A DNA stretch of 64,000 bases from Plumapathes pennacea (taxonomy: Eukaryota > Cnidaria > Anthozoa > Antipatharia > Myriopathidae): positions 6,901,001 through 6,965,000 of the forward strand of contig OZ038466.1 of the NCBI GenBank assembly GCA_964036295.1. The letters run 5' to 3'. Positions 26,277-40,400 of the stretch are shown here, piece by piece; position 1 is the first letter of the stretch, and each line of letters starts with the position of its first letter. A program made the translations under genes and the position numbers. A model generated the notes under the pieces. That model was given only the letters and a program-made list of their open reading frames with translations. It was not told where the DNA came from and searched no databases.

Positions 26277-29200
26277 CTGAAAAACAGGTGATGATAATGA
26301 TGATCTAGGATTTATATAGCGCAACTTCCATGTACATATGATCAAATGCACTTTTACAGTAATTAGCATGTATGAGACCGAACCGAAAACATTGAAAGAC
26401 CCCAAAAGAGAACCAAAACTATTTCCTGTCGCCCAACTCTTTTCACACGGTCGCACCAGCTGTGTTGCAAGAGCCGTTTTTGAATTGCTGTCCAAAGTAA
26501 ATTTGTGATTGCTTTAGTTTTACATTTGCTACGCTTTTGGAATGATCCAAACAAGCTTCGAAGCATTCTTGGCCAATCAGAAACAAAGGCAAAACACGAT
26601 TGTGATCTTCTCACGGCGTGGCGATGGCGTTTCCTCTTTCTTCTTCATACTAAAACCGAACGCCAACTACTTGGCTTCTGATTGGTTGAAAGTGTTTGTT
26701 GAAAGAGATTGGTGGTGTAATTACTTTGGTTTTGGTTTTCGACAGTCATCCGAAAACTGTTTTACTTTTAATCTAATTTACTTCAACCAAGTGAGCTAAC
26801 TAGAAAGTGATCGGTACGATCTCTGAAACAATGCCGTAAGAATATTTTCACCTGATAAATCTAGCCTATGAACACTTGCACAGCGCATTCTTGATCCATC
26901 TATAAATTCTCCTTGTCACCCATCCCTGTTCCTAAATGGCAGGGACAATTTGTATTTGACCATTATATTTACCTTGCTGTTGAGTAAGTCCGTTCTTGTA
27001 CAGGATAAGCGGGCTCCACTGGCCTCCTTTCTTACTCAAGGCATCTCTTGCATGTTCCTCCAGATACTTCAGGCTAAATGATCAAGACATGCACATTAAC
27101 CAAGAATACAAACTAAATGATCAAGATATGGTCAGTTGGTACACATAACCAAGAATACAAACTAAAAGACTGAAACACGGTCATTATATGAACCAGGAAT
27201 ACAAACTAAAAGACTGAAACACGGTCATTATATGCACTAGGAATACAAAAACTAAAAAACTAAGACACGGTCATTATATGAACCAGAAATACAAACTAAA
27301 TGATTAAGACATGGTCAATTGATACACATATGAGCCAGAAATACAAACTAAATGATTAAGACATGGTCAATTGATACACATATGAACCAGGAATACAAAC
27401 TAAATGATTAAGACATGGTCAGTTGATACACATATGAACCAGGAATACAAACTAAATGATTAAGACATGGTCAATTGATACACATATGAACCAGGAATAC
27501 AAACTAAATGATTAAGACATGGTCAGTTGATACACATATGAACCAGGAATACAAACTAAATGATTAAGACATGGTCAATTGATACACATATGAACCAGGA
27601 ATACAAACTAAATGATTAAGACATGGTCAATTGATACACATATGAACCAGGAATACAAACTAAATGATTAAGACATGGTCAATTGATACACATATGAACC
27701 AGGAATACAAACTAAATGATTAAGACATGGTCAATTGATACACATATGAACCAGGAATACAAACTAAATGATTAAGACATGGTCAATTGATACACATATG
27801 AACCAGGAATACAAACTAAATGATTAAGACATGGTCAATTGATACACATATGAACCAGGAATACAAACTAAATGATTAAGACATGGTCAATTGATGCACA
27901 TGTGAACCAGGAATACAAACTAAATGATTAAGACATGGTCAATTGATACACATATGAACCAGGAATACAAACTAAATGATTAAGACATGGTCAATTGATA
28001 CACATATGAACCAGGAATACAAACTAAATGATTAAGACATGGTCAATTGATACACATATGAACCAGGAATACAAACTAAATGATTAAGACATGGTCAATT
28101 GATACACATATGAACCAGGAATACAAACTAAATGATTAAGACATGGTCAATTGATGCACATGTGAACCAGGAATACAAACTAAATGATTAAGACATGGTC
28201 AATTGATATACATATGAACCAGGAATACAAACTAAATGATTAAGACATGGTCAATTGATACACATATGAACCAGGAATACAAACTAAAAGACTGAGATAC
28301 AGTCAACTGACACACATAACTGATTGAGAGACGGGTTTTTTTTTATAGATGCTAACAGACTGGGACACGGTCAATTCTTGCACATAACAGGAACCACTTG
28401 ATCGACGAAACAGCAGCTCTATCTTATATTTCGTTGTCAAGGGAGGAGGGGGCTTAGACGAGCATACGGTATTCCAGTGAATAAACAATGAACCGCAGTT
28501 CGCAAGACGGTAGTTCCTACTTACACTCCATTCTTGCCAGTCTTATCAGGCTGAATCAGTCGATAAGAAAATTCGTTAAGGACTTCCAGGAATACTAAGT
28601 TGTCCGGGGGTACGTCCTCCCCTCTCTTCTGTTGCGATTGTTTACATGTAGGGCCACGGTTAAAACTGTACAAGATTCCTTCCCTGCAAACATAAAGGAC
28701 GCACATGTACAAACAAAAAACGTTAAACTCCGGAACTCTCAAACAAAATCTGCATGTGTGACCATTCAAATGCAAGTTCTTAAAGAGACCCTCTCACCGT
28801 AGATGCTTTGCGCGCCCAGTAACTGACAGCGCTCATTTTCGTATCATACGAAAATGGCAGATTCTCACGTATTCTACGTTTTATCGCGAAATAAATCAGC
28901 ACAAACTCAGAAAGTGTATTGAATACGGCAAGCAGCGACAGTCAGATCGATCAGTCATAACGTGGGCGCCTCAGGAAAGTCGAGCTCCGGATGTAAATAT
29001 AAACATGGGCGCGCAAAGCATCTACGGTGAGAGGATCTCTTAACGAGTACACTCTAATGACACTCGTGACATTATCGTTGACATGGCCTTAGCTCTTTCA
29101 CTCCCAAACTCAAAATGCAATTCTCCCAGCCTTTTTAGAAGAAAACGTATGAGTGATGTGGTAAGAACTAATAGTTTAATCAGCTAACATCTGAGAAAGG

Positions 29201-32200
29201 TATCAAAAGTCAAGTTTCTCCTCACTGTATGATGCATCTGTGATGAAAAACTGAAGGAGAAAATTGAGGTTGATCACTCTTCTTGGGAGTGAATGAGTTA
29301 AGAAATATGAGATGACTCCCGCCTTTTACAATCCGTAAGCCTGCAGTGAAAAGGGAACCCTCACAAACCTCTGAAGCATCATCATTGATTGCCGAAAACC
29401 GGTAAGTCTTTGGTCCACCCCAAAAGATTGAGCAAACTTGTGGGCGAGCTCCTGTAAACACAACAAGAATCAGCTAAGTTCACCCTACCAAGGTATTATC
29501 TGTGTATCATCGTCGTCGTCATAGTTACAGCTGTAGTCGTCATCACCATCCTCGTCATCATCATTGTAATCGCTGTCGTTTTACTTATCACCCTCAACAT
29601 TATATTCGGTCGTTGTCGTACACTGTTATTTTCAGGGAGTTACTTTAACTCTAAAAAGAGAGTTAAAAAAAAAAAAGGTACAAAACGACTCCTTTTTTGG
29701 AGTACTTTTTACTCCCACTTTTTAACTCTCTCATGAAAGTAAAATTATCTTCCTAAATAGGAGTTGATATCACCCCTGTTTTGGAGTTTTAAAGGGGTGA
29801 TATCAACTCCTATTTAGGGAGATAAATTTACTTTCATGAGGGAGTTAAATAGTGGGAGTAAAAAGTACTCCAAAAAAGGAGTCGTTCTGTACCTTTTTTT
29901 TTTAACTTCCTTTTTGGCGTTAAAATAACTCCCTGAAAATAACAGTGTAATCATCATTTTCATCCTCGTTATCGGCGTCTGTCGTTGTCATTATCATCGT
30001 TTTATAGTCTTAGTTTTACAGTGGCTTCGGTGGATTGTAAGCACACGTACCTTAAGTTTGGCGAACTCGTCTGAATCGGAGATACTCTTTTCTTCCTCCT
30101 CCTCCTCCCGCTCCTCTCGTAACTTTTCAAACTCCTGCACAACAATCAGTAAAACAAGATTCTGGCAACTTGTTCTCGTTATCGGACAGGAGATTCGTTT
30201 CTGGATGAGCTAGCCTAACAGTTACAATGTCATTGTTACTGTTGTTGTTACTGATGCTTCTGTAATCGTCAGCAACCGCAACAACAACAGTAGCCACAAA
30301 CAACAACAACAACAAAACACAACAACAGTAGCCACAAACAACAACAACAAAACACAACAGCAACAGTAACAGTAACAGCAGTAACAGAAACAAAAGGGCA
30401 AAAAACGACGATGCAACTTCACCAGAATAAATAAACAGCAGCAGAGAGTACTAAACCTACTTGCTGAAGACTGAACAGGATGGTTCTGGCAAACGCCACC
30501 TGGTTAATTTCTCTGCACTTGCTCATCGTGTACTTTATAATATCTCCAAAGTCACCGAGGCCCTGAAAATCAAATCAGTAAATCCGATGGACGAAACTAT
30601 GCTGCACTCAACTAGATTAGTACGTTCATAAAAAGCCAGACAAGAGGACGGCTGCTTCAAGAAGCTGCTGAGTACTTGAGTTGTCTCCCCCCACTCCGAA
30701 GCTAAAGTGTTATATGGAGAAACGTTGTCATTTCCCCACGCCGACCCCACACACAAGTCCATCAAATTTACTTACCTTCCCAATATAGGCCAATACCGGG
30801 GCAGCATACTTCATGTCAAAGACATTGAACGCGATAAGTTTACAGAAAGCTGATAACACCTTCCGCTTTCTATTGAGTTCCTCGGCTTTCTCGTCTGATT
30901 CATCATCTAAATTAAATCAGAAAATATGCAAGTCACTACAAAAGTATATACAAACTAAAACACGACAAACAAACAGTAACTAACCAAAACACAACATGGA
31001 ACAACAAAATAAAGCTTCAGCCGATCGTACAAGGCTTGGACAAAGACAAAAATAAGACCGACCCTCTTTCGAACTCTGCAGGGCAGTCAAGTAAAGAAGA
31101 GGACGAACCGAAGTGAAGAGGAAGGGGAGCCAAAGTAAAGAAAGAGAGGAGGAGCTGACGTGAAGAAGAGGAGCCATCTTCCCATCACCAATAAAGACAA
31201 GAGTGTAGACTTACCATCTTCTTCTTCATTAAGCTCTTCTTCCGTGTCCGTGAAAACATAACTGATAGCATAGTCTGTACAGCGGACCTGTATGCTGTTG
31301 GCTGGTTCATACACAAGAGGCGCAAGCGTGGGGTCTGTGGTGGCGGTAATTGTTAGAGAAGAGTCGACACAACACAAACACATATGGTTACTCACTGCGG
31401 ACACACACACACAAAAAAAACAAAACAACTCCGTAAAATTCTGTGCCTTTCAAGTCCATCGATCTCTTGAAATCTATTTCTTCGTGCGTATTTAATCATG
31501 CCCAAATTTGGATTAAACTTCCTAATTTGGAAGTCTATTGTTGACACACGACTGACTGACTGACTGACTGACGGAGTCTTGACTGACGGAGTCTTGACTG
31601 CAATAAGGTCGCGCTTCGCACTTTCAGTGCGACGCCGACCTTAAAAACGGTGTGAAAATATTGGTACTTACTGTTATGTTTTAGCTGTTTAGCAAACAGC
31701 ACGAACAAGTCGCACATGATAATGAAGGCCTGAAAAAAAATAACGAAGCTGAGGCCAGAACTTTCTCCTTCATTTCTCAACACGAGAACTTTGGTTTTGT
31801 TAACAAGCTCAGATAAAAGCTGAGTCAATTATCAATTCTCACTACACTAACTTCATCAATCACACATATTGTTAAAAGGTGGAGAAAATCTGCATAAGGG
31901 TCGGTCGTGTTTCATTACCTGTCTCTGTACTTCGGGTGTGCTGTACTGCACAAGTTCGTCGCATTGGGAGATGAACTTGGTCGCCCGCCTCTTCAGTGTT
32001 TTCATGTCATTCTGCGGTAGAATGAAAACGTCGGGAAGTGAAAAACAGCCACTTTTGATTATTAACCCTCCAAACTAAGGTTCTCCGGTTTGAATCATTA
32101 ATTCACAAATTTGCAAATCGTTGACGTGAGGTCGAGGTCGACTCCCAGGATACTGCGCGTCCCCACGTCCACCGTAAAATGGGAGATGGAGCCACGACGA

Positions 32201-35200
32201 TTTGAAGTTGTACCCTCGCAGGGTTCGGGGATGATAAAGCTAATATGTACGAACAGTGTTATTACCTTGTTTGGTTGGCTGCTGTCAAGTGCCTTCAGAG
32301 ACCACACGAGTGACACAAACATGGCGGTGAGAGCCTGGATCAAGATCTAAAAATCAGGACGATGAAACAGAACCGCAGATGTAAATCGCCTTGTGTAACA
32401 TCACCTTAACGAGGCTGTGGTTATGTCGGAGGATAAATATGAGGCGTGCCCCAAAGGAAGGGCGAGCGAGCGACGGTTTAAATTACCTACCTCATCTTGC
32501 ACGGATTTGTTCTGTGCGTATTCTATGATGGTGTTTAAACCGTTGTGCAGCTCCCAGGAATCAAGATTATGAGACCTGCCAAAGAAAAATACTCAACAAC
32601 TCGGCACGCCTAATATGCAGGAGATCTTTAAAGTCATTTTCGGATGACTGTGAAAGTAATCGTGTGAGTGCTTTGGTTTAGCATTTGCTTGTTTGATTGG
32701 CAGCCTTCTCGGCCAATTAGATGCAATAAAATAAAATCATCTCGCGCAAGCAAGTGGCGGTGGCGTTTCCTCACACTGCTGATTGGTTTCTTCTTCAAGG
32801 TAAAACCAAACGCAAATACTTTGGCTTCTGATTGGCTGAAAGTGCTCCTTACGGCCCCTGCAATTGGTTGGTTTTGGTTTCTGCGAAAGCCATCCGAAAA
32901 TCGCTCTATTGGGGCAAAACAGGTTTTACCTGAAGGGCGACTCTCGCCCGAACAAAGAAACGCAGTGTACGGTATTTCTACAGTTCTAAGTAAAGCTGGT
33001 GTTACACTGGTCGATTTGCAACGCCGATTTGCTTCAAATTCATGCAACGGTGTTGCAAGTGTTTTAATCGCTTTCAAAAACTCGCAACGCGTTGCAGCAC
33101 TGCAAACATCGCGAAAAATCGTTCGCAATGGGGTGTTACACCTGAACGATTTTTAGCGCAACATCGTATCGTTGCGAATCGACCAGTGTAACATCACCTT
33201 AACGTCAATGCAACACTGAATCCCCTTTCTTCTCCTTTCGTTCTCGCGGCACGGCCCTACTCGACTTTGCAGTGAATCACCTAACGCATAAATAACACAG
33301 GGCTTACTTGCTAAATGCTGCGATTTTCTTGAGACTGACTTTCAGAGCAAACCTGTCTTCATCTTCATCTTCTTCCTCGTTGCCATTTTCCTAGAGTAAG
33401 AGTAGAGTTAGAGTACTGTACTTTCAAACTCAGCATTTTTCTATCAGAAGATTCGGGTGGACGTGGCCGCGATGCAATCAGGCCAACACCGAGGGCAACG
33501 TTAAAACTGGGCAACTCCTTCAACAACACTTACATCACCGGCAGCCAGACCATCCTTGAGGCTTGTCTTGAATTTTTGTACAAACTCATCGATGAGATTG
33601 TTTCTTGATACAACCTGGACAAGACAAGACACCTTTTACCATTTGACCAGGGGAAGTGACTAACCTATCAGTATATACACATTTAACCCTTTCACTCCCA
33701 AGTTCAAAGCACAGATTCTCCCAACCATTCAAGAAGAAAATGTACGAGAGATGTAGAGAGAATTAATACTTCAATCAGATGTCATCTAAGCAAGCTGTCA
33801 AAAGCCAAGTTCTCCATTCTGTATGATATATCTTTTGTGAAAAACTGAAGGAGAAAATCGAAGTTGGTCACTGTTGGGAGTGAAAGGGTTGAGAGGGACA
33901 CAAGAATCCTCCTTTGACGTCACCTCATTACCATATTCGAAATATAAACCTCTACAACTTAGTCAACTATTTACTTTATGTAGAATCGATTGTGAAGATA
34001 TCATTTTTGGGCTTATGTGCACTTTAATCTTGATCAGAATTAACCAAACTTTATTAGGTTTCTACTTACGGCAACAGTTGACAAAGTGTATTCACTCTCC
34101 GTTAGGACTCTGTACGTTTTACCACATTCCTCTAACACCTGTTTAGAAAACAAAACGAGGCAGATAAGTTCATACACAGATGGCGTTGCAGTTTTAGGGA
34201 GAGATGCTGGGGAAAGGAGGGAGGGGAGAGACAGGCAGACAGAAACAACTGGACGCAGATAATTCAGCAATTTTCAAAGGTCTTAGAACAAATTGGGCCA
34301 TTGTAAAATTACGTAAAACATAACCAAAGAAAACGGAGAAGCTTGAATCAGCTGCTTGTTCGATTCTTGGTTTCTTAATAGGCCTTTTGCAGCTAGAGGT
34401 CACGCGCTTGGATACCGGTTTGCCCCCCAGCATGGCGCTGCTATGTGGAATACCTATCCGCTTCATTTTCTTTGTTCTCTCTTCTTATCACAGGGAGCTT
34501 TGGCACGACGCCTGTCTCCTTATGAGACACACGCAAAGATGACTTACGGCAAAACAAAACCCAATGCCCTAGTCAAAATAATATGTATGCGCCAATGTTG
34601 GCCCTTCCTCGTGTTAAAGTTGCGCCATCAGAAATTACTTTCCGTGAATCCCGCAATGGTGCGGTCCAGAACTATCACTGAACCCTGATAACCTACCAGC
34701 TCGTCTGAGTGCTTCTGTACAATGTCGCTCAGTTGCTTCAGCAGTTCATCCAGGTGCTGAAAATGAAACAAAAAAGACCATAAGGAAACAGTCAACAGAA
34801 AGGTTTACTCACATCACCACTGTCAAACCATGTAAGGGGCACCAAAGGCTACATTTTAAGGGACATTTTAGGGGAATGCAGTAAATTGGATTGCTGCTGG
34901 AAGCTGGTAAATTGTCTGTAGTAAAGTATCGAAACGTTTTAGGACACGCTACAAATACTAGCCACACTACCGTGTGTAGTCTAAGTTACACTAATGCGAA
35001 AATGGGAAACGCAGTTCCATAACTAATTAAAGGGTGTGTCGTACATGCAACGGATAAAGCACAAAATATATTTTAAACAACTTAAAAGTGCGGCGCTTAG
35101 AAATCAAAACGATTCGTCTGAGCGAGTCCTGTATCTCACATGAAGTCATTCGTACAGTAGATGATCTGTCAATACAGTTAACTCCCTCTAAAACGAGCAC

Positions 35201-36244
35201 CTCTCTAAGACGAACACCTCTCTAAGGGTGCGCTTCTTTAATGGATCATGGATCCGAAGTATCCGATTTTGGACATGATCCAGTAAAATCGTTTGAAGTG
35301 TGGATCACATGGATTCATTGTCCGGATTTGGATTTCAGTAAAGAAACAGACAATCTGTTTTTGGATTTGTGATCCGAATTTGGATTCTTAAAATGAAACG
35401 CACCCTATGACGAACACTTGGTGAGAGCGGTCTCTGCCTTTTCTTCATTTACTCTAACTAGACTCTCTTTAAGACGGACACCTCTCTAAAACGGAGAGTT
35501 GCAGCTGGTGCCAAGGGTGTCCGTCTTTATAGAGGGAGCTGACTGTATTGTCCACTGACCTTGCCGAGTCTTCTCTGGCCGTATTCTTCCAAGTCAAAAT
35601 ACTGCGGCAGCGACACCAGATTGACAACATTCTCAACATCTGTGCCATACTGAAATGAAAAGATTTGTTATTCACAAAACGCCTGGTACATGCAGAAAGC
35701 CTGACAAAGACTTTGAGGTTGACCAACTGTGACCACCCCTCATTAATCCTGGAAATTCTCCCAACCATTCGAAAGGAAATGTATGGGTGATGTAGTGAGA
35801 ACTGATTGCTTAATCAGCCTTCATGAACAATTTACTGTATCAATCAGAGATGTAGAGCGAGTTATTAGATGTACGAGAGATGTAGAGAGAACAAATACTT
35901 CAACAGCTGTCATCTGAGCAAACTATCAAAAGCCAACTTCCCTATACTGTAATGATATATCTTTGGTGAGAAATTGAAGGAAAAAACTTGACCCTTAGGA
36001 GCGAAAGGGTTAACCAGGGCTCAAAAATTGTTCGTCTTCTTCACCAGCCATGGGCTAAAACAGAAGTGTGGTAAGCCCGGATTCAGGGAATTCTAGCCCT
36101 GAACATAATGACTTCGTGGCCGAGCGGTCTGGGGGTGGTGGACCTGAATCCGTAATGAAGCTCCAAGCCAGGAGGTCGTGGGTTCAATTCTCACGGCCGG
36201 CAGTAGTAAGAAGGTTTTGCATCCAAGGAGGCAACTCCAACGGA

Positions 36245-36275
<31 letters not shown>

Positions 36276-37383
36276 CTTTCTTTTTTCTTTTTTTTTTTTT
36301 TTTTTTTTTTTTATTCTCAGTGGCAACTGAAGTTTTTTTCGTGCGTATCGCGTAACTCGTCCGGAAATAATTCAGTCTACTCCCCCGTCGGCTACACTAC
36401 AGAACAAGCGTTTCTCGCTAGCCTAATGTCAATTTTGGCGACACCCAGGCGTCGGGCTGGCGGTTTTTTCGAGCCCTGAATTACATATTGTTGCACGTAG
36501 CACCTACCTTGCCCAACAATTCAGGAATTTCTTGCATAAAATGGGCACTTAGTTCCTTCTTCTCGCCGACAATCAGCTTTTTCTCTTTGGCACTCAGAGT
36601 CTGTTAAAGCAGTCAAACTTCAGCATGAGAACAGCACAAGCCTCTTATCGCCCTTCTAACAAGTTCAGAACTTACGCTCCTATAACAGCCTTTGACTCCG
36701 ACGGTTAAGTTACAACGAATCTCCCAAACCACTGATTCTCACACCAGATTTTATGACTGACAGAACAGATTTGATCTTTCATCTGAACCTAGTATCAGAT
36801 CGTGCCTACTATTCTAAGTATCTGTCACTGAAAGACGAAAGCAGATCATCGACTTCAATCATGTGCAGCAGGAGTGGTATATCTCTCACCTTTCGTATGG
36901 CTCTTCCTGGAGGTCCCTGTCCTTGAGTTGTTTGTCTTACGGCACACACCATAAGGTCAATCAAACTACGCTCTTGTGCATCTTCCAAGTCTATGACAGA
37001 CAAAAATGATAAGCAATATCTTTTGCGATAGAGCGGTTTTAGGATGAATGTCAAAAACCAAAACCAAAGTGATCACAGCACCAATCAAAAAGCCCGAAGG
37101 AAAAAATAGCGGTTGGTTTTACTTAGGCTCCATCGACACTAATCCGTTTTCACTTGAAACTTTCCGTCTGCACTAAAACGGTGACTTAAAAGTGGAGTTT
37201 TTAAAAACGTGGCTTTACCTTGTAGAGGGTTAGGGAGCTTATTTAAAAATATGAGGTGACATCAAGAGGTGCTGCATTCTTGGTCAACAAAATATTATGT
37301 AAGCAATCGCTCATGTCCTGGCAATAACATTTCCAGTCTCTCGGCGTGATCGTGTGTGTGTGGTGTGTGTGGTGTGTGTGTGT

Positions 37384-37414
<31 letters not shown>

Positions 37415-40400
37415 GGGGGCTTTATTTCAAAAAATTACCTTGTCTGGAGGGCTTATTGGAGAAGGGTTGGCTTATTAAAGAGGGGGGCTTATGAGAACAT
37501 TTATGATTTAGGGTAATTCAACTACTACTAGGTTTACGCACTGAAGAGCGAGGGAACTCACCTTCTTTCCCACTTTCATCCAACAGGATATCTGTCATCA
37601 GTTTCCAGTCCTGAAAGAGGAAAATGGATCAGTTTTTAATGAAGCAATTCGTGTTGTCTCAGTAACAGCTGTTTGCTCCCTTTGGCCCAGGTCAAATGTC
37701 AAACTCCACATGGGTCTGGTCGAGCTCAGTGCAAATTAGCTCAAACAATGGCTTTTGCTGATTTGCATTGAGTTTGACTAACGTACAGTAAAGTTCGACG
37801 TTTGACCCGGGCCTTCCGAACCAAGATACAGTGTACCTTTAACAATTGAGTGGTGTTCCACAGACTGTCCACAAGGTATGCTCCATGATTGTGGACCTGT
37901 ACAGAAACACAAAAATCAACTGCTGTAAAGCCAGTGCACAATTTATCTATGCAGTTTAAGCTCCCGTAAGCGGACACCCTTGGGAAGCAAAAAAAAGTGT
38001 CCGTAACTTGAACTGTCCGCTTACGAGAATGTGTAAATACAAAGTTTGACTGAGCAAGAGCTTCAACGGGGTTTCGTACAGAAGTGCGTCCGTAAGTAGA
38101 GCTGTCCGCTTACGAGTGTCCGCCCCGAGAGCTTCGACTGTATTTTCTCTGGCGAGAAACTGACGCAGAAAGTTGCAGTTGGTCACTCTTGGGAGTAGAA
38201 GGGTTCTCCCGACACCCCACATGTTTATATAAGATTCCAAAGACACGAAAAGCGTGTTATTTTGCTTGATAAAAACGGGAACAGCGTCAAACCACATTGA
38301 ATCCGTGTACATGTAACCTACAGCACTCTCTTCATCACATAAAGCATTCCATATGGAGTTCAGGATACAATGGAATGCTATTGTAGCACCTGTGATAACT
38401 AGTTTTAGACTGAGTCGACGTGGAGATAAAACGTATAGTAAATCAAATAAAAATCGCTGTGGGAAAGCTGAGCGCCGTTAGTGAAATTTAAGCTGACGTT
38501 TAAAGCATTAGACCTTTGTCGGAGCAAGTGGAGTTCCAAAAAACGTCTCGACTTACTTGGCTAGTTATCAAGAAGTCTATTAGTTTCTTTAAGTGCAGAG
38601 CCCTCAAGTCTCTTTCAGACTTCTTGCTCCCTGCAACAAAAGCAATAGTTTATTGAGCTGCAATACAGCGGGAGGGTGCATTCAGTTAATAATGTGTATG
38701 TACACTACAGGAACGTAATGTCTGACCTCTCTTGGACTTCGTTTTACCAAGTTCCTCTTCAGCGGCAGACGCTATTCTCTGGAACAGGAACTCGCCCGCT
38801 GCATGAGCGACTTGTCTATGATCACAGAACACCAGTAGCTCCACCTGCTGGCAGTCATCTTCTTGCAGCTTGTCATGGCTAACGAAGAAACAAACCACAT
38901 GCGTTCATGACGTCACTTCCGTTGGTCAGCGTTCGTCGCCATTACTACGTAAACTCGGTCTAACTCGAGGTAAGATTTCACATCGTGTGCAAAGCGCCGT
39001 TTTTCTTGTACGCAACGTATGTTGTAGAAAGCGTGTTGAACTAACCCATAGAGCCGTTTTCGGATGACGGTCGAAAACCAAAACCAAAGTAATCACACAG
39101 GCCAATCACAGAGACTGAGAGAAAATAGTTCAGCCAATTGGAAGCCAAAGTAATTCGCGTTTGGTCTTGCGTTTGGTTTTACTTTCCAATCAGCAGTGCG
39201 AGTACACGCCATCGCTTGCGTGAGAAGTGTTTGGTTTTGGTTTTGGTTTTGTTCCTGATTGGCTGAGCATGCTGACAAACTAGTGTGGACCAATCCGAAA
39301 GCGAAGCAAACGCAAAACCAAAGCAATCACACAATTACTTTCGACAGTCATGCGAAAACCGCTCTACAGTAGAACAACGCTATCTCAGACTCTCAAGGGA
39401 AGCCAGAAATAGTTCGAGATAGGGGGATCGTGATAGCGGGGTTCCACCAAAGGAAATTTTAATAAGTTCTTTTCAAAGGAAGATTGGATTCTGTTCAAGA
39501 TGGAGAGAAGTTCGAGATAGCGGGATTCTACTGTACTTGAGTTACTGCACGAGCTACGAAAACTGCACTTGAATTTCCTGTTGTTTCCACAGTTTTGTGG
39601 AATGACCGTTGACCGGAAAATAAGGTAATCGCATAGTCGAAAAACATATTTATATTAAACTTTGCTTACTGTGTGGCAATCGTATACATTGGTGGAATGT
39701 ATTCGCCCTTCTACACAGATCGCATGATGCACTGTATTTACTGTGTAGCAAATGCCACAGCTCAAGCGCAGGATTTGAACATACCTTAGTAAGATGGAAA
39801 CAAGTTTCACGGCTTCCACTGCTACGTCATTGTCCCTGTCCAGTGTCATGGAAACAAGCCTGTCCTGTAGACAGAAACATTGATCAAACAGGCCTTAGAG
39901 TACGAACACCCGGCTATTACGGACATGCTGTATTTTGTCCCGACTGAAATTCATGCAAAAACCTTTAAAATAAACCCGCTTAATACGGCACCCTGGATAA
40001 TATGGACAATGGACACTTTTTCGTGTTCCAATATAATATTTTCATACAAGTCAACCCGATGGTGTCCGTAGTAGCTGGGTTCCACTGTACTCTTTAGTAA
40101 AATGGTTCTTGGCTTTTAGGAGGTACAACAGTTGATTACTGATGCACACAAAACATTGCTGACAAAAGCAACTCACCTTAAATCGCTCCGTCAGAGATTC
40201 CAACTGCGGCAAAAACTCGTCACGGCTGTACAAACCTTGTAAAGCTTGTAATGTCTTGAGTCTAACTTCACCAGCCTGAATAAGCAGGAATTAAAAATAA
40301 TCTGTTACCTTTGCCAACGGACAACCTTCCAACAGCAGCCAATAAAACACTTGTCAACCTGTTATGTTGAGTTAAAGAAGCATGCACTGCAGGAATTTCA

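Noticed and set aside
27062..28320. Possible CRISPR array
   Set aside because: The whole 52 bp unit repeats with no unique spacers, and it lies in an animal gene intron. It is a minisatellite.
29369..29461. Minus-strand reading [11 protein letters not shown] in this exon
   Set aside because: It is the wrong frame. The phase-consistent STAG reading is [12 protein letters not shown].
36113..36205. Functional tRNA gene
   Set aside because: A and B boxes are present but the acceptor stem does not pair and a T/C tail follows. It is a tRNA-derived SINE.
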